Numbered from the stretch's first letter, positions 36,193 to 44,474 are shown. The stretch is DNA of 64,000 nt from Palsa-189 sp963803735 (GCA_963803735.1 CAWDNV010000001.1:1-64000); one strand, 5' to 3'. Program-made: numbers and translations. Notes: generated from the letters alone by a model not told the origin.

Positions 36193-36612
36193 TTAAGAAC
36201 GATGTAGCCCAATGTCTTGGACTTTCTGCTGCGTCCCCGAACTCTGCACCGTGCAATCTTTCTGCTCAAGCACGTGCTCGAGGGGCTCGCGAATAAGAAC
36301 CGTCCGGTTTATCGCTGCGAATCCGCAGACCTGACCTCGCGTGCCCTGGTCGACTCGTGTAACTTGACCCTTGGCGTGAATCTCGACCGCCCGAATATCG
36401 AATGCGGGTTGCGGAAGAAATACGTTCATCTCCACCGAATTTCCCGGACGCGGCGCGCATTTCGTTTGCACGTAGATACCGCGGCTGCTTATGTTGCAGC
36501 AGTGACCGTCACTGCTTTGCAAGGTTCCGTCCTCATCGCGCCAGGAGAAGACCACGGCGAGGCGCAGACGAAAGCGCTTCGAATTTCGTCGCTCTTTTAC
36601 AGTTTCTTTCAT
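36193..36612 (-). CDS. PilZ-domain c-di-GMP receptor protein
   Basis: A 139-residue single-domain PilZ protein. Both ligand-binding motifs are visible: RRNSKR near residues 8-13 (RxxxR) and NISSRG near residue 41 (NxSxxG), so c-di-GMP binding is likely. The beta barrel continues with SVEMNVFLPQP and EIHAKGQVTRVDQGTRGQVCGF. It lies on the same strand 65 bases upstream of the NusG-like gene and thus heads the exopolysaccharide operon, suggesting that it links c-di-GMP to polysaccharide production. The last 25 residues are hydrophilic and not part of the domain. Confidence 0.87.
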   Translation of the reverse strand: MKETVKERRNSKRFRLRLAVVFSWRDEDGTLQSSDGHCCNISSRGIYVQTKCAPRPGNSVEMNVFLPQPAFDIRAVEIHAKGQVTRVDQGTRGQVCGFAAINRTVLIREPLEHVLEQKDCTVQSSGTQQKVQDIGLHRS

Positions 36613-36943
36613 GCTGGCGTTTTGCTTAGGACGGCAGTTCCAGCGTGGCCGCAGTGGGTGCGCACAAGCGCAACTCTACGCCAGCGCCGAAAACTGTAAA
36701 GATGACGATAGTGGAGTGCGACGAACGACCCCGATCTACGGGCTTTAAAAATCCTTCGGAACCGGGACGCTTTTCTCTGGGTCGGAAGGTAGGTTAGTCT
36801 CTATCGCATGATGTTTCTTCAAGGATTCCCTGGGACCATCTAAAGGGGTTCGCCAGATGAATCGGGCTGTGCGGCGAGGCGCTTCGGGATAGGACTCGTT
36901 TAAGCCTGACTTTAGGTCAAATGGAAATCGGCCGAGCTACTAA

Positions 36944-36980
36944 GAAGACAAATACACCAGTATGAAGACAGATGCGCCAG
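36944..36980. repeat. 17-base imperfect direct repeat
   Basis: GAAGACAAATACACCAG (36944-36960) and GAAGACAGATGCGCCAG (36964-36980) differ at three positions, all A/G, and start 20 bases apart. A 20-base period, about two helical turns, is what a dimeric regulator bound to direct repeats would need. The site sits between two divergent genes. Confidence 0.45.
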
Positions 36981-37052
36981 GCAATAACGCCATGGTCTTC
37001 ACATAACGCGCTTGGGAAGGCAGGGAATCGAATCTCTAAGGCAAATGCCTTC

Positions 37053-37069
37053 CTGGGGTTTACCCCCAG
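37053..37069 (+). repeat. Small hairpin upstream of the LuxR-type gene
   Basis: CTGGGG (37053-37058) and CCCCAG (37064-37069) form a 6-bp stem around a 5-base loop. It ends about 47 bases before the GTG start of the regulator gene. It may be an operator or a leader hairpin. No T-run follows. Confidence 0.4.
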
Positions 37070-37116
37070 CGTCTTAAAGCATATTCCCCCCAGATTGCTC
37101 AGGTGAACACGTTATT

Positions 37117-37980
37117 GTGCCAACCCACCTTCTCCCTACAATAGACCCTACCCGAACCAATATGCGAAACCAGACGGCTGTACTCATTCCAGAGCTGAGC
37201 AAGCGAAACCAATCGGCTTTGATACCAGAATCCGAGAGACGCACCCAAATCACCGTGCCGGAAGCGGGCAAAAGAAATCAAACTACGGTCCTCATTTCTG
37301 AGCCCAATAAGATGTATTGCGATCTTCTCAAGAAGGCCTTCTATGTGGTGCGCAACCGGTTCCAGGTGGTCGCTACTGCTTCGACAACTGGGGAGATCCT
37401 CATAGGTATCGAGGAGACTCGCCCGCATGTCGCCATCGTGAGCGCCAATCTGCAGGATGGACCGCTCACGGGCATCCGCCTGTTGCCTGAAATACGCCGG
37501 ATTAATTCCGATACGCGAACGCTCGTAGCTCTCGAATCTCCCGAGCCTGACCTGGTTATCGAAGCATTCCGGTTCGGCGCGGACGGCGTATTTTGCCGAA
37601 ATAGCCCTTTCGATTTGCTTTGCAAGTCCGTCGAGGCAGTTTCCCAAGGTCAGATATGGGCCAGCAATGACGAGCTCAGATACGTGCTCAATGCGTTCGC
37701 GAAATCCTCCAAGCAGCGCAAAATGGATTCCAACGTAGAGAGCCGCATGACCAAGCGAGAGGCTGAAGTAGTTCGCTTGGCGGTCGAAGGCCTCTCCAAT
37801 CGAGAAATCGGTCAGCAGCTCGGACTAACCGAGCACACCGTGAAGAATTATCTCTTCCGCGTCTTTGACAAGCTCGGGGTTTCTAACCGCGTGGAACTGG
37901 TGCTCTCCTGTCTCCGGCAGGAGGAAGATGCGCGCGAAGATGTGGGCGCCGAACAGAGAAACATGGCCCCGCCCCGCTAG
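37117..37980 (+). CDS. LuxR/NarL-type regulator with degenerate receiver and repeated N-terminus
   Basis: A 287-residue DNA-binding protein. GTG 37117 has AGGTGA at 10 bases. Residues 17-65 are four imperfect repeats of RNQTxVLIPExxK, the last running into the first strand of a receiver-like domain (about 53-175). Where NarL-type receivers carry the phosphorylated Asp, this one has Ser109 (HVAIVSANL), and the conserved Lys is replaced in GVFCRNSP. Phosphorylation by the usual route is therefore unlikely. The C-terminal HTH is intact: MTKREAEVVRLAVEGLSNRE and LGLTEHTVKNYLFRVFDKLG. It precedes the carrier protein gene by 74 bases on the same strand and may control that gene or the divergent exopolysaccharide operon. 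Confidence 0.85.
   Translation: MPTHLLPTIDPTRTNMRNQTAVLIPELSKRNQSALIPESERRTQITVPEAGKRNQTTVLISEPNKMYCDLLKKAFYVVRNRFQVVATASTTGEILIGIEETRPHVAIVSANLQDGPLTGIRLLPEIRRINSDTRTLVALESPEPDLVIEAFRFGADGVFCRNSPFDLLCKSVEAVSQGQIWASNDELRYVLNAFAKSSKQRKMDSNVESRMTKREAEVVRLAVEGLSNREIGQQLGLTEHTVKNYLFRVFDKLGVSNRVELVLSCLRQEEDAREDVGAEQRNMAPPR
37165..37311 (+). repeat. Four in-frame tandem repeats at the 5' end of the LuxR-type gene
   Basis: Units at 37165-37203, 37204-37239, 37240-37272 and 37273-37311 encode RNQTAVLIPELSK, RNQSALIPESER, RTQITVPEAGK and RNQTTVLISEPNK. Unit lengths shrink from 13 to 12 to 11 codons and return to 13. The fourth is the natural first strand of the receiver-like domain, so the first three look like diverged duplications of it. 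Confidence 0.75.
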
Positions 37981-38024
37981 AGTTGTCGCTTGGTCTTAAA
38001 GTCGTTTGGCAGCAAATAATCCCA

Positions 38025-38050
38025 ATAGGAATAGGCCCGATAGGAATAGG
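38025..38050 (+). repeat. Duplicated 11-base element before the carrier protein start
   Basis: ATAGGAATAGG occurs at 38025-38035 and again at 38040-38050, 15 bases apart. The second copy ends 4 bases before ATG 38055 and contains the likely ribosome-binding AGGA/AGG. The duplication may create a standby ribosome site. Confidence 0.5.
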
Positions 38051-38054
38051 ATTG

Positions 38055-38327
38055 ATGAGCCAAGAACAATTGCAGCAGCTCGTTATCGATTGGATCAAAG
38101 CCAACAAACGTACTTCGAATCACATTGAAATCGCTGGCGACACGGAACTCCTGGGAACCGGAATTCTCGATTCCTTTGGCTTTCTCGATTTGATCATGCA
38201 TATCGAGGGCAAAACCGGCCTTCAGGTCGATTTGGCCGACGCCGATCCCAGTGAATTTGCCGTTGTACGCGGTCTTTGCAATCTCGCGCTGAAAAGCCAG
38301 GCGGCCCAACCATGTCCACAGGCATAA
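38055..38327 (+). CDS. Acyl/peptidyl carrier protein
   Basis: A 90-residue carrier protein. LLGTGILDSFGFLDLIMHIE contains the phosphopantetheine attachment Ser40 in the DSxG setting, followed by the usual recognition helix. The closing segment EFAVVRGLCNLAL fits helix 4. It starts at ATG 38055, with the repeated AGGA-containing element just upstream. The end overlaps the methyltransferase start by 16 bases, so the two are coupled. This is not a fatty-acid AcpP (the motif is DSF, not DSL, and no fab genes adjoin). It may accept the amino acid activated by the adenylation protein at 17 kb (inference). Confidence 0.85.
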   Translation: MSQEQLQQLVIDWIKANKRTSNHIEIAGDTELLGTGILDSFGFLDLIMHIEGKTGLQVDLADADPSEFAVVRGLCNLALKSQAAQPCPQA

Positions 38328-39151
38328 CTCCCATAAATCCGATCGTGGAGACGTATTCGCGGCTCGCGCGCGAATACGACGAAGACGCCAACTTCCTCTC
38401 GTGCTGGGGCCGCGCCTCAGAACGCGCGCTCTCTATGATTCGCCTGCGCGACGATTACAAGCTTATCGTCGATATGGGCTGCGGAACTGGCAGGGCCGTC
38501 CACGCGTTGGCTTCGGCAGCGCCGCCCAACGCTCACCTCATCGGTGTCGATCCTGCCGAGAATATGTGCAGGATAGCCGCTCAAAAAGCGGCCGAACAGA
38601 AAAACGTGGAGATTCGGCAGGGCGCTTTTGAAAAAATTCCGCTGGAAACCGGGTCGGTAGACTATCTCTATAGCATTTTGGCTTTTCACTGGGTGACGGA
38701 TCTCGCCGCTTCAGTTGCTGAGATTGCCCGTGTGCTGAAGCCTGATGCGGAAATGGACCTATTCTTTATCGGGCGCGACAATGGCCGCGAATTTATAAAG
38801 AAGACGAGCGCCATTTTCCTAAAGTATATGGGACCGGCTCTTCTTTTGGATTCGGCCCGCCTGCGAAAACAAATAACCCGGGAAACTGCTTACGAACTAT
38901 TCTCGAAGGCCTTCGAGCCATCTCGTCTTTCCGTCGAAGAATCCTTTACGACCTACTACGACACTTTGGAGGGGCACTGGTCCTGGTGGGTACGCGTCGA
39001 GGGCCACTTCGTCAAGATTCCCGCTGACAAAAAGGCTCAATGCGACCGCGACGTGCGGGCTGCGCTGCAATCTTTGGTAGAGCCGCGCGGAATTCCCTAC
39101 ACGATTCATGAGCTCCATGTGAAGTTGCGTCGCCCAGGCCTTTTGCACTAA
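38312..39151 (+). CDS. SAM-dependent class I methyltransferase
   Basis: A 279-residue Rossmann methyltransferase. Motif I is VDMGCGTGRAV (53-63), followed by LIGVDPAENM and the post-I segments LYSILAFHWVTDLAASVAEI and VLKPDAEMDLFF. The family resembles BioC/UbiE-type small-molecule methyltransferases. ATG 38312 was chosen because it overlaps the carrier protein end, giving translational coupling; the longer frame adds only 12 residues inside the carrier gene. Methylation of a carrier-bound intermediate is plausible from this arrangement, as BioC does with malonyl-ACP (inference). Confidence 0.85.
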   Translation: MSTGITPINPIVETYSRLAREYDEDANFLSCWGRASERALSMIRLRDDYKLIVDMGCGTGRAVHALASAAPPNAHLIGVDPAENMCRIAAQKAAEQKNVEIRQGAFEKIPLETGSVDYLYSILAFHWVTDLAASVAEIARVLKPDAEMDLFFIGRDNGREFIKKTSAIFLKYMGPALLLDSARLRKQITRETAYELFSKAFEPSRLSVEESFTTYYDTLEGHWSWWVRVEGHFVKIPADKKAQCDRDVRAALQSLVEPRGIPYTIHELHVKLRRPGLLH

Positions 39152-39196
39152 ACGTTTCTAACTTTGCTTTTTCGTGGCCGCCCGAACCGCACGGAC

Positions 39197-39892
39197 TCAA
39201 AACCCGAGCGGTAAAACGACCAGGTCGCGCACCCACACATTCTTTGCCTTGTTCTCCACGATGTAGACGATGGCATCCGCAATTGCGCTTGGTTCGAGGT
39301 AGCCTTCGTGTTTTGGCGTGGCGATATTCGTTTTGGTGCCGCCAGGAGCGAGGAAGCTTACTTTGATTCCTCGATCTTTCACTTCCATAGCCAGCGCCTT
39401 CGAAAAAGCGTGTATGGCTCCCTTGCTGGCGGCATAAGCCGTGGTGTTGGGATGCGGGTCGAGCGCCATGCGCGAGCTGACGTTGATGATCAAGCCTTCA
39501 CCGGTTGCCAGCATGTCTGGCAGCACAGCGCGCGTCATATGGACGGCGCCCATAACATTGACGTTGAACATGCGCAGCCATTCCGCCGGTTCGAGTTCCA
39601 GAAACGGTGCGAATCGGCCGATGCCCGCGCAATTGATGAGAGTGCCGGCACCTCCAAATTCGCTGCGGATTTGCTGCCATGTACGTGTCACGGCCGCTTG
39701 GTCGGTCACGTCGCACGTGAAGCCTCGCGTTTGCGCGGAGCTCTTTTGGCAACTTCCGACGACCTCATTGAGCATGTCCTGATTGACGTCAATCAAAGCC
39801 AGGGTATGCCCCTTGGCCGCTAACGCTTGCGCCGACGCCCGTCCGATCCCACTTGCAGCGCCGGTTAGAACAACTGGCCGTTCAGACGGCAT
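39197..39892 (-). CDS. Classical short-chain dehydrogenase/reductase
   Basis: A 231-residue SDR. NAD(P) motif TGAASGIG (10-17), NCAGIG (88-93), INVSS (136-140) and the catalytic YAASK (Tyr153, Lys157) are all in place. ATG 39892 was chosen because GGAGG lies exactly six bases upstream; the ATG at 39898 directly abuts the ribosome site. Asp35 after the second strand (LALIDVN) suggests NAD rather than NADP. It faces the methyltransferase tail-to-tail and is divergent from the MFS gene. Substrate unknown, possibly an oxo-acyl or alcohol intermediate of the local pathway. Confidence 0.87.
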   Translation of the reverse strand: MPSERPVVLTGAASGIGRASAQALAAKGHTLALIDVNQDMLNEVVGSCQKSSAQTRGFTCDVTDQAAVTRTWQQIRSEFGGAGTLINCAGIGRFAPFLELEPAEWLRMFNVNVMGAVHMTRAVLPDMLATGEGLIINVSSRMALDPHPNTTAYAASKGAIHAFSKALAMEVKDRGIKVSFLAPGGTKTNIATPKHEGYLEPSAIADAIVYIVENKAKNVWVRDLVVLPLGF

Positions 39893-40010
39893 TGTCATCC
39901 TCCGGATTTCGCCTCGGTTTGCCCAAATCCCATCGGTAAGCCGCTTCGAAAGGGTGAATTAGCGAGCCTAATATATAATGACGGGTTTTACGGTCGAAAG
40001 AGGCGCTCGG

Positions 40011-41318
40011 GTGACGACGGCTTCAGTCGAATTGCCGCGCATAAAATCCCGTCTGAATGGCAACCAGATTCGCAGCTTCTGGGCTGCCTGGGGCGGTTGG
40101 ACCATGGACGGCTTGGATTCGTTTATCTACTCGCTTGTCCTGGTGCCCGCCCTGCGCGAGTTGCTGCCCAGGTCCGGAATTGAAGCTACCACCGCAAATG
40201 TAGGCCTTTACGGCAGCTTGCTCTTTGCCCTTTTCATGGTGGGCTGGGGAACAGGGATGATCTGGGGACCGATCGCGGACCGGTTTGGCCGCGTGCGGAC
40301 CATGATGTTCAGCATTCTTTCGTTTTCGCTGTTCACGCTTCTCGCAGCTTTTGCCAGTGGTATCTGGAGTTTGGCCGTGTTTCGATTCTTAGCTGGTGTC
40401 GGCATCGGCGGAGAGTGGGGCATCGGAGCTGCCCTCGTTTCCGAAGATTGGCCCGAGGAACGCCGGACCATGGGCGCCGCCCTGATGCACACGGGCTACT
40501 ACATCGGATTTTTCCTGGCGGCCGCGGCCAATTATTTCATTGGCAGCCATTATGGCTGGCGCTATATGTTCGTCGTGGGCGGCATTCCGGCGATTTTCAT
40601 CGCCTGGATACGAAAGAACGTGCGCGAGCCGGCGCGCTGGGAAAATAAAGCCGAGCAGTTGGGCGAAAAACTGTCGATGCGCCGCTCTTTTTTCGTGCTG
40701 TTCTCGCCGCAATACCGCAAACGCACGATCGTGAATTCGATGTATCTAATCGTGTCGCTTATCGGTTTGTGGGCTGGTTCCGTGTATACGCCTGCAGCAA
40801 TGACGTACATCGCCGAACGCTTTGGCCGCACTGAAATGCAAGTAGCCCGGTTGGCATCTTATTCGACGGCATTGCTGGGCATCGGCACCGTAATCGGCGC
40901 CCTGATTGTCCCGTTTCTGGCTGACCGGCTCGGGCGGCGTCCCACCTTGGCGATTTTCTACGTAATCATGTCGCTCTCCGTCTGGTTTGCCTTTGGCCAC
41001 GTGTTTTACATGGAGATGCATGCGATCGGCTGGTTCATTTTTTGTTCATTCCTGCTCGGTTTGGGAGGCGCCAACTTTATCGTGTATTCATTTTGGCTTC
41101 CGGAACAATACGGCACGGAATGTCGCGCCAGCGCGTTCGCCTTCACTACGAATTTCGGACGTTTCGCTGCGGCGGGTTTCACTTTCCTGGTGGGCGCGGG
41201 CGTGAATCACTTTAAGACTCTCGGCACGCCGGTCGCGCTGACGGCGTTGGCTTTCATAGTGGGTTTACTGCTCTTGCCTCTTGGTGAGGAGACTAAAGGC
41301 AAGCCTCTGCCCGCCTGA
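40011..41318 (+). CDS. MFS transporter (AAHS/sugar-porter-like)
   Basis: A 435-residue twelve-helix transporter. GTG 40011 was preferred because AAAGAGG lies 7 bases upstream, while an ATG at 39978 sits inside a TATAAT hexamer (39974-39979) that looks like the promoter -10. Typical MFS loops occur: GPIADRFGRVRTM between helices 2 and 3, RFLAGVGIGGEWGIGAALVSEDWPEERR, and LADRLGRRPTLAIF in the second half. These resemble the aromatic-acid:H+ symporter and sialic-acid transporter groups. It may import an organic acid or export the product of the neighbouring carrier/methyltransferase genes. Confidence 0.85.
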   Translation: MTTASVELPRIKSRLNGNQIRSFWAAWGGWTMDGLDSFIYSLVLVPALRELLPRSGIEATTANVGLYGSLLFALFMVGWGTGMIWGPIADRFGRVRTMMFSILSFSLFTLLAAFASGIWSLAVFRFLAGVGIGGEWGIGAALVSEDWPEERRTMGAALMHTGYYIGFFLAAAANYFIGSHYGWRYMFVVGGIPAIFIAWIRKNVREPARWENKAEQLGEKLSMRRSFFVLFSPQYRKRTIVNSMYLIVSLIGLWAGSVYTPAAMTYIAERFGRTEMQVARLASYSTALLGIGTVIGALIVPFLADRLGRRPTLAIFYVIMSLSVWFAFGHVFYMEMHAIGWFIFCSFLLGLGGANFIVYSFWLPEQYGTECRASAFAFTTNFGRFAAAGFTFLVGAGVNHFKTLGTPVALTALAFIVGLLLLPLGEETKGKPLPA

Positions 41319-41425
41319 CGCACTGCCCGGCGGGGTTCGACGTAGCCCACTAGAGCGCGACGGTGCCCTCAGTTGGCCCAAGTCACGCCCGAAATCATCA
41401 TTAAAGTACGGTGCAACCAAACAAG

Positions 41426-43009
41426 ATGGCCGGGCAGCAGAAGATCGTCGTGTCTCACAAATCTCGTCGCAGAGCTCTGTTCCCCTCGAGCGCCCGCGCT
41501 TTATTTCTGCACTTCGCGGTTGCAGCGCTGTGGATTGTGCTCCTCTGCGTCGCGCAAGCCGCGCAGTCCCAAACTCAGGCTCCTACCGAGATCGTCAATG
41601 TCGATCTCTCCGCCGGCGTTCATCCTTTTCCTCATTTCTGGGAACGCATGTTCGGATCGGGACGCGCGATCCTCAGCCTGCGCGAAAGTTATCGTCGCGA
41701 TTTGCACGACGTCAAGCAAATCACCGGATTCGACTATGTCCGCTTCCACGCAATTTTTCACGATGAAGTCGGGACCTACAGCGAGAACGCCCACGGCGCG
41801 CCTGTTTACAATTTTTCTTATGTCGATCAGATTTATGACGGGCTTGTGCAAAACGGCGTCCACCCTTTCGTGGAACTCAGTTTTATGCCGCAGCAGCTCG
41901 CCGCGGCAGACACCTACCAGTCTTTTTGGTATAAGCCGATAATTGCGCCTCCGAAAGACTGGTCGAAATGGGGAGATCTGATCTCGCATTTCGCCCAGCA
42001 TCTGGTCGACCGCTACGGCATCGAAGAAGTCTCTCAATGGTATTTCGAAGTTTGGAACGAGCCGAATCTCGATTTCTGGGCGGGCGATCCTAAAGAGCAG
42101 ACTTACTATCAGCTTTACGACGTCGCGGCTAGAGCAATTAAGGCCGTGAATCCGCGCTTGCGCGTGGGCGGACCGGCCACAGCCCAGGCAGCGTGGGTGG
42201 ACCGCTTCATTCAACACGTCACAGACGACAAGATACCTGCCGACTTCGTCTCCACTCACGTTTACGGCAATGACTCCGCCGAAAACGTACTTGGCATAAA
42301 TGAATCGGTGCCGCGCAACCAGATGGTTTGTCGTGCCGCGCGCAAAGTACACGATCAGGTTGCAGCTTCGCCGCAGCCGAATCTGCCGATCATCTGGAGC
42401 GAATACAACGCCAGCTACAAAAATGAGCCGGACGTTACCGATTCCACGTTCATGGGTCCTTGGCTCGCAGACACCATTCGCCAATGCGACGGCCTGACGC
42501 AAATGATGAGCTATTGGACTTTTTCCGACGTCTTCGAAGAGCAGGGAGTCGTGAAGGAGCCCTTCTACGGCGGTTTTGGTCTCCTGGCCGAACGCGGTTT
42601 GCCGAAGCCTGCGTTCAATGCGTTCAAGCTGCTTCATTACCTCGGCAGCGAGCGCATTCCGGTCGATTCAAATGACGCTATCGTCACGCGACGCATTGAC
42701 GGCAGCCTGGTGATTGCTCTCTGGAATTTGTTTCTACCTGAAGAGCGTGGGCACGCGAAGCAAGTGGCTCTTTCGATTAGAGGATTGACCGGCAGCCATC
42801 ATGCCGTGATTTCCAGAGTCGATGACACACACGGATCGCTTCTAAACGCTTATGAGGCCATGGGCCGGCCTCAAAGTCCGACCCTGGCCGAAATCGAGAG
42901 GCTCCGTGAAGCAGCCCAGTTGGGATCGCCGGAAACTCAGGACGTCGAGGGCGGTCAGTTGATGATTACGCTGCCACCGCAGGGTTTGGCCGTCATCGAA
43001 ATTCAGTGA
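41426..43009 (+). CDS. Secreted GH39-family glycoside hydrolase (beta-xylosidase-like)
   Basis: A 527-residue exported enzyme. After a long basic N-region there is a hydrophobic signal stretch (FLHFAVAALWIVLLCVAQAA). The (beta/alpha)8 barrel carries the GH39 pair: acid/base Glu212 in FEVWNEPNLDFW and nucleophile Glu326 in IIWSEYNAS. FWERMFGSGRA and DYVRFHAIFHDEV are also family-like, and a beta-sandwich C-terminus follows. GH39 enzymes act on beta-xylosides or related hexuronic or mannosyl linkages in exopolysaccharides. A GTG start at 41411 is possible; neither start has a clear ribosome site. It converges with the GH144 gene. Confidence 0.87.
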   Translation: MAGQQKIVVSHKSRRRALFPSSARALFLHFAVAALWIVLLCVAQAAQSQTQAPTEIVNVDLSAGVHPFPHFWERMFGSGRAILSLRESYRRDLHDVKQITGFDYVRFHAIFHDEVGTYSENAHGAPVYNFSYVDQIYDGLVQNGVHPFVELSFMPQQLAAADTYQSFWYKPIIAPPKDWSKWGDLISHFAQHLVDRYGIEEVSQWYFEVWNEPNLDFWAGDPKEQTYYQLYDVAARAIKAVNPRLRVGGPATAQAAWVDRFIQHVTDDKIPADFVSTHVYGNDSAENVLGINESVPRNQMVCRAARKVHDQVAASPQPNLPIIWSEYNASYKNEPDVTDSTFMGPWLADTIRQCDGLTQMMSYWTFSDVFEEQGVVKEPFYGGFGLLAERGLPKPAFNAFKLLHYLGSERIPVDSNDAIVTRRIDGSLVIALWNLFLPEERGHAKQVALSIRGLTGSHHAVISRVDDTHGSLLNAYEAMGRPQSPTLAEIERLREAAQLGSPETQDVEGGQLMITLPPQGLAVIEIQ

Positions 43010-43058
43010 AGGGTCACTTCAGTGGAGTGTCGGAGTTGAATCTTGCGTTGCAGGGCCG

Positions 43059-44474
43059 CTAGCGGCTCGCCGAATTTTCGCTCGGCAGGGACAAACCCGT
43101 CTCCTGAGTCAATGAGGGCTGATAGCTGTGGAAACCGGCGCGTTCCATGGCGTGCTGAGCCTCGGGGTTCCTCATGAACGTATCCCACACAAAACCGGTT
43201 CGCGCATTTTCCGCCATGACCATGGTGATGCCGGTATCGATTCCGATCACATCGCTGTCGTACCAATTCTTGAGCGGGTTGAAAGCATCCACGAATCCGT
43301 AGCGGCTCCACGCTCCCGCGCCATATTGGTTCTTGATCGTTCGCAGTACGCGCATTGCGGGCTGTGGCAGAAATGGCAGGGAACCCGCCGCCGCGCAAGG
43401 CACGATGGTGCCGTCAATGGGGCCTGTCAAAGGCGGTCCGCCCCACACGGCATAACCGCGTATTGAATCCGACGCCGTGATTCCCCACAGATCATCGCTG
43501 TAATCCGGAAATTGTTTGGCCAGCTGTAGGCAAAACCGGCGATGTACGTCGGTGGCGAGGATTGAATTCTGAAAATAATCCGCATAACGGTCGCGCTTGT
43601 CCCGGAAATCGAACCAGGCCTGCGAGTACTGGTGGATGAACAAAGGCGCGAACGAGCCGATGTATCGGATGCCGTCATACTCGAATGTCGTTCGCTTCCA
43701 GGCGTCCCACGCTGGAGGTTTCAACGGGTGAGTTGGCGACCCCAATCCCAGCAAATACATCATCATCATTTCGCTGTAGTCGTCCCACCGATAGGGCAGG
43801 AAGCCGCTCTCCGGTGTCCAGCCGTGCGGCAGGAGTGGCGTATCCTCCGAGAGCCAGGTCCAATCGATGCGGCTGTAAATGCGATAAGCGAGGTCCGCGA
43901 TTTCCGGATGCTGGCGAAAGTGCTCCCGGCAACTCAATACGCCGCACAGCAGGATGGCGGTATCAATCGACGAAACTTCCGATTCCCACAGCCGTTCGCC
44001 CGAATTGATGTCTGCCCAATGGTAGAAAAAGCCGCGGTGTTGCGGCAGTTTCGTCCACAGGAAGCGCAAGGTCGTGAGAGCCCGGGCGCGCGCCTCGCTG
44101 TAAGAGATAAAGCCCCGTTTATCCCCAATGCATAGAGCGGTCAGGCCAAAACCGGTCGCCGCGATGCTGCTGAGCACCGAACTGGAGGGATTGCGGACGT
44201 TGGCACGATCTCGAACCATTCCTGTTTCGGGATTTACTTGCTCCCAGAAATAGAGAAAATTGGCCTTTTCCAATTCTTCGAGGAATGCCTCATCGTCCGG
44301 AGAAAATGGACTTTGCGGGATGAATCTCGACGCCTGAGCCGCCGGTCGGGCCGCCAGCAGCGCTGGCATGCCTAGCTCAGCCAAGGCCAGATAAAGACCT
44401 GCCGTCGAGGTCTTCTGCAGCCATTCGCGCCGGGTGAGTTTATGTCTGGGGTTGCTGCGGTTCACCTGAGCCAT
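43059..44474 (-). CDS. Tat-exported GH144-family (glycoamylase-like) protein
   Basis: A 471-residue protein with a twin-arginine leader (LTRREWLQK, residues 13-21, then a hydrophobic stretch ending near AARPAAQA). The mature part is an (alpha/alpha)6 toroid of the glycoamylase-like type: LEELEKANFLYFWEQVNPETG, FFYHWADINSGE, ESEVSSIDTAILLCGVL and DDLWGITASDSIRGY. Characterised GH144 members are endo-beta-1,2-glucanases. It presumably trims or degrades a glucan in the periplasm or outside the cell. It stands tail-to-tail with the GH39 gene. The exact linkage cleaved cannot be read. Confidence 0.83.
   Translation of the reverse strand: MAQVNRSNPRHKLTRREWLQKTSTAGLYLALAELGMPALLAARPAAQASRFIPQSPFSPDDEAFLEELEKANFLYFWEQVNPETGMVRDRANVRNPSSSVLSSIAATGFGLTALCIGDKRGFISYSEARARALTTLRFLWTKLPQHRGFFYHWADINSGERLWESEVSSIDTAILLCGVLSCREHFRQHPEIADLAYRIYSRIDWTWLSEDTPLLPHGWTPESGFLPYRWDDYSEMMMMYLLGLGSPTHPLKPPAWDAWKRTTFEYDGIRYIGSFAPLFIHQYSQAWFDFRDKRDRYADYFQNSILATDVHRRFCLQLAKQFPDYSDDLWGITASDSIRGYAVWGGPPLTGPIDGTIVPCAAAGSLPFLPQPAMRVLRTIKNQYGAGAWSRYGFVDAFNPLKNWYDSDVIGIDTGITMVMAENARTGFVWDTFMRNPEAQHAMERAGFHSYQPSLTQETGLSLPSENSASR

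Larger units (their letters stand above)
36613..37116. other. Divergent intergenic region
   Basis: About 500 bases separate the PilZ gene from the LuxR-type gene, which point away from each other. It presumably holds the promoters of both the exopolysaccharide operon and the regulator. No coding pattern was found. It contains an imperfect direct repeat (36944-36980) and a small hairpin (37053-37069), listed separately. Confidence 0.6.

Noticed and set aside
36944..36980. Start of a CRISPR array
   Set aside because: Only two imperfect 17-base units with a 3-base gap; no spacers and no cas genes.
37020..37045. TTCGATT-like sequence on the minus strand suggesting a tRNA T-loop
   Set aside because: The flanking five bases do not pair and no acceptor, D or anticodon stems could be built.
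41501..42637. 378-codon open frame antisense to the GH39 gene
   Set aside because: Complete overlap with the barrel-coding part of GH39 and no domain in the translation.
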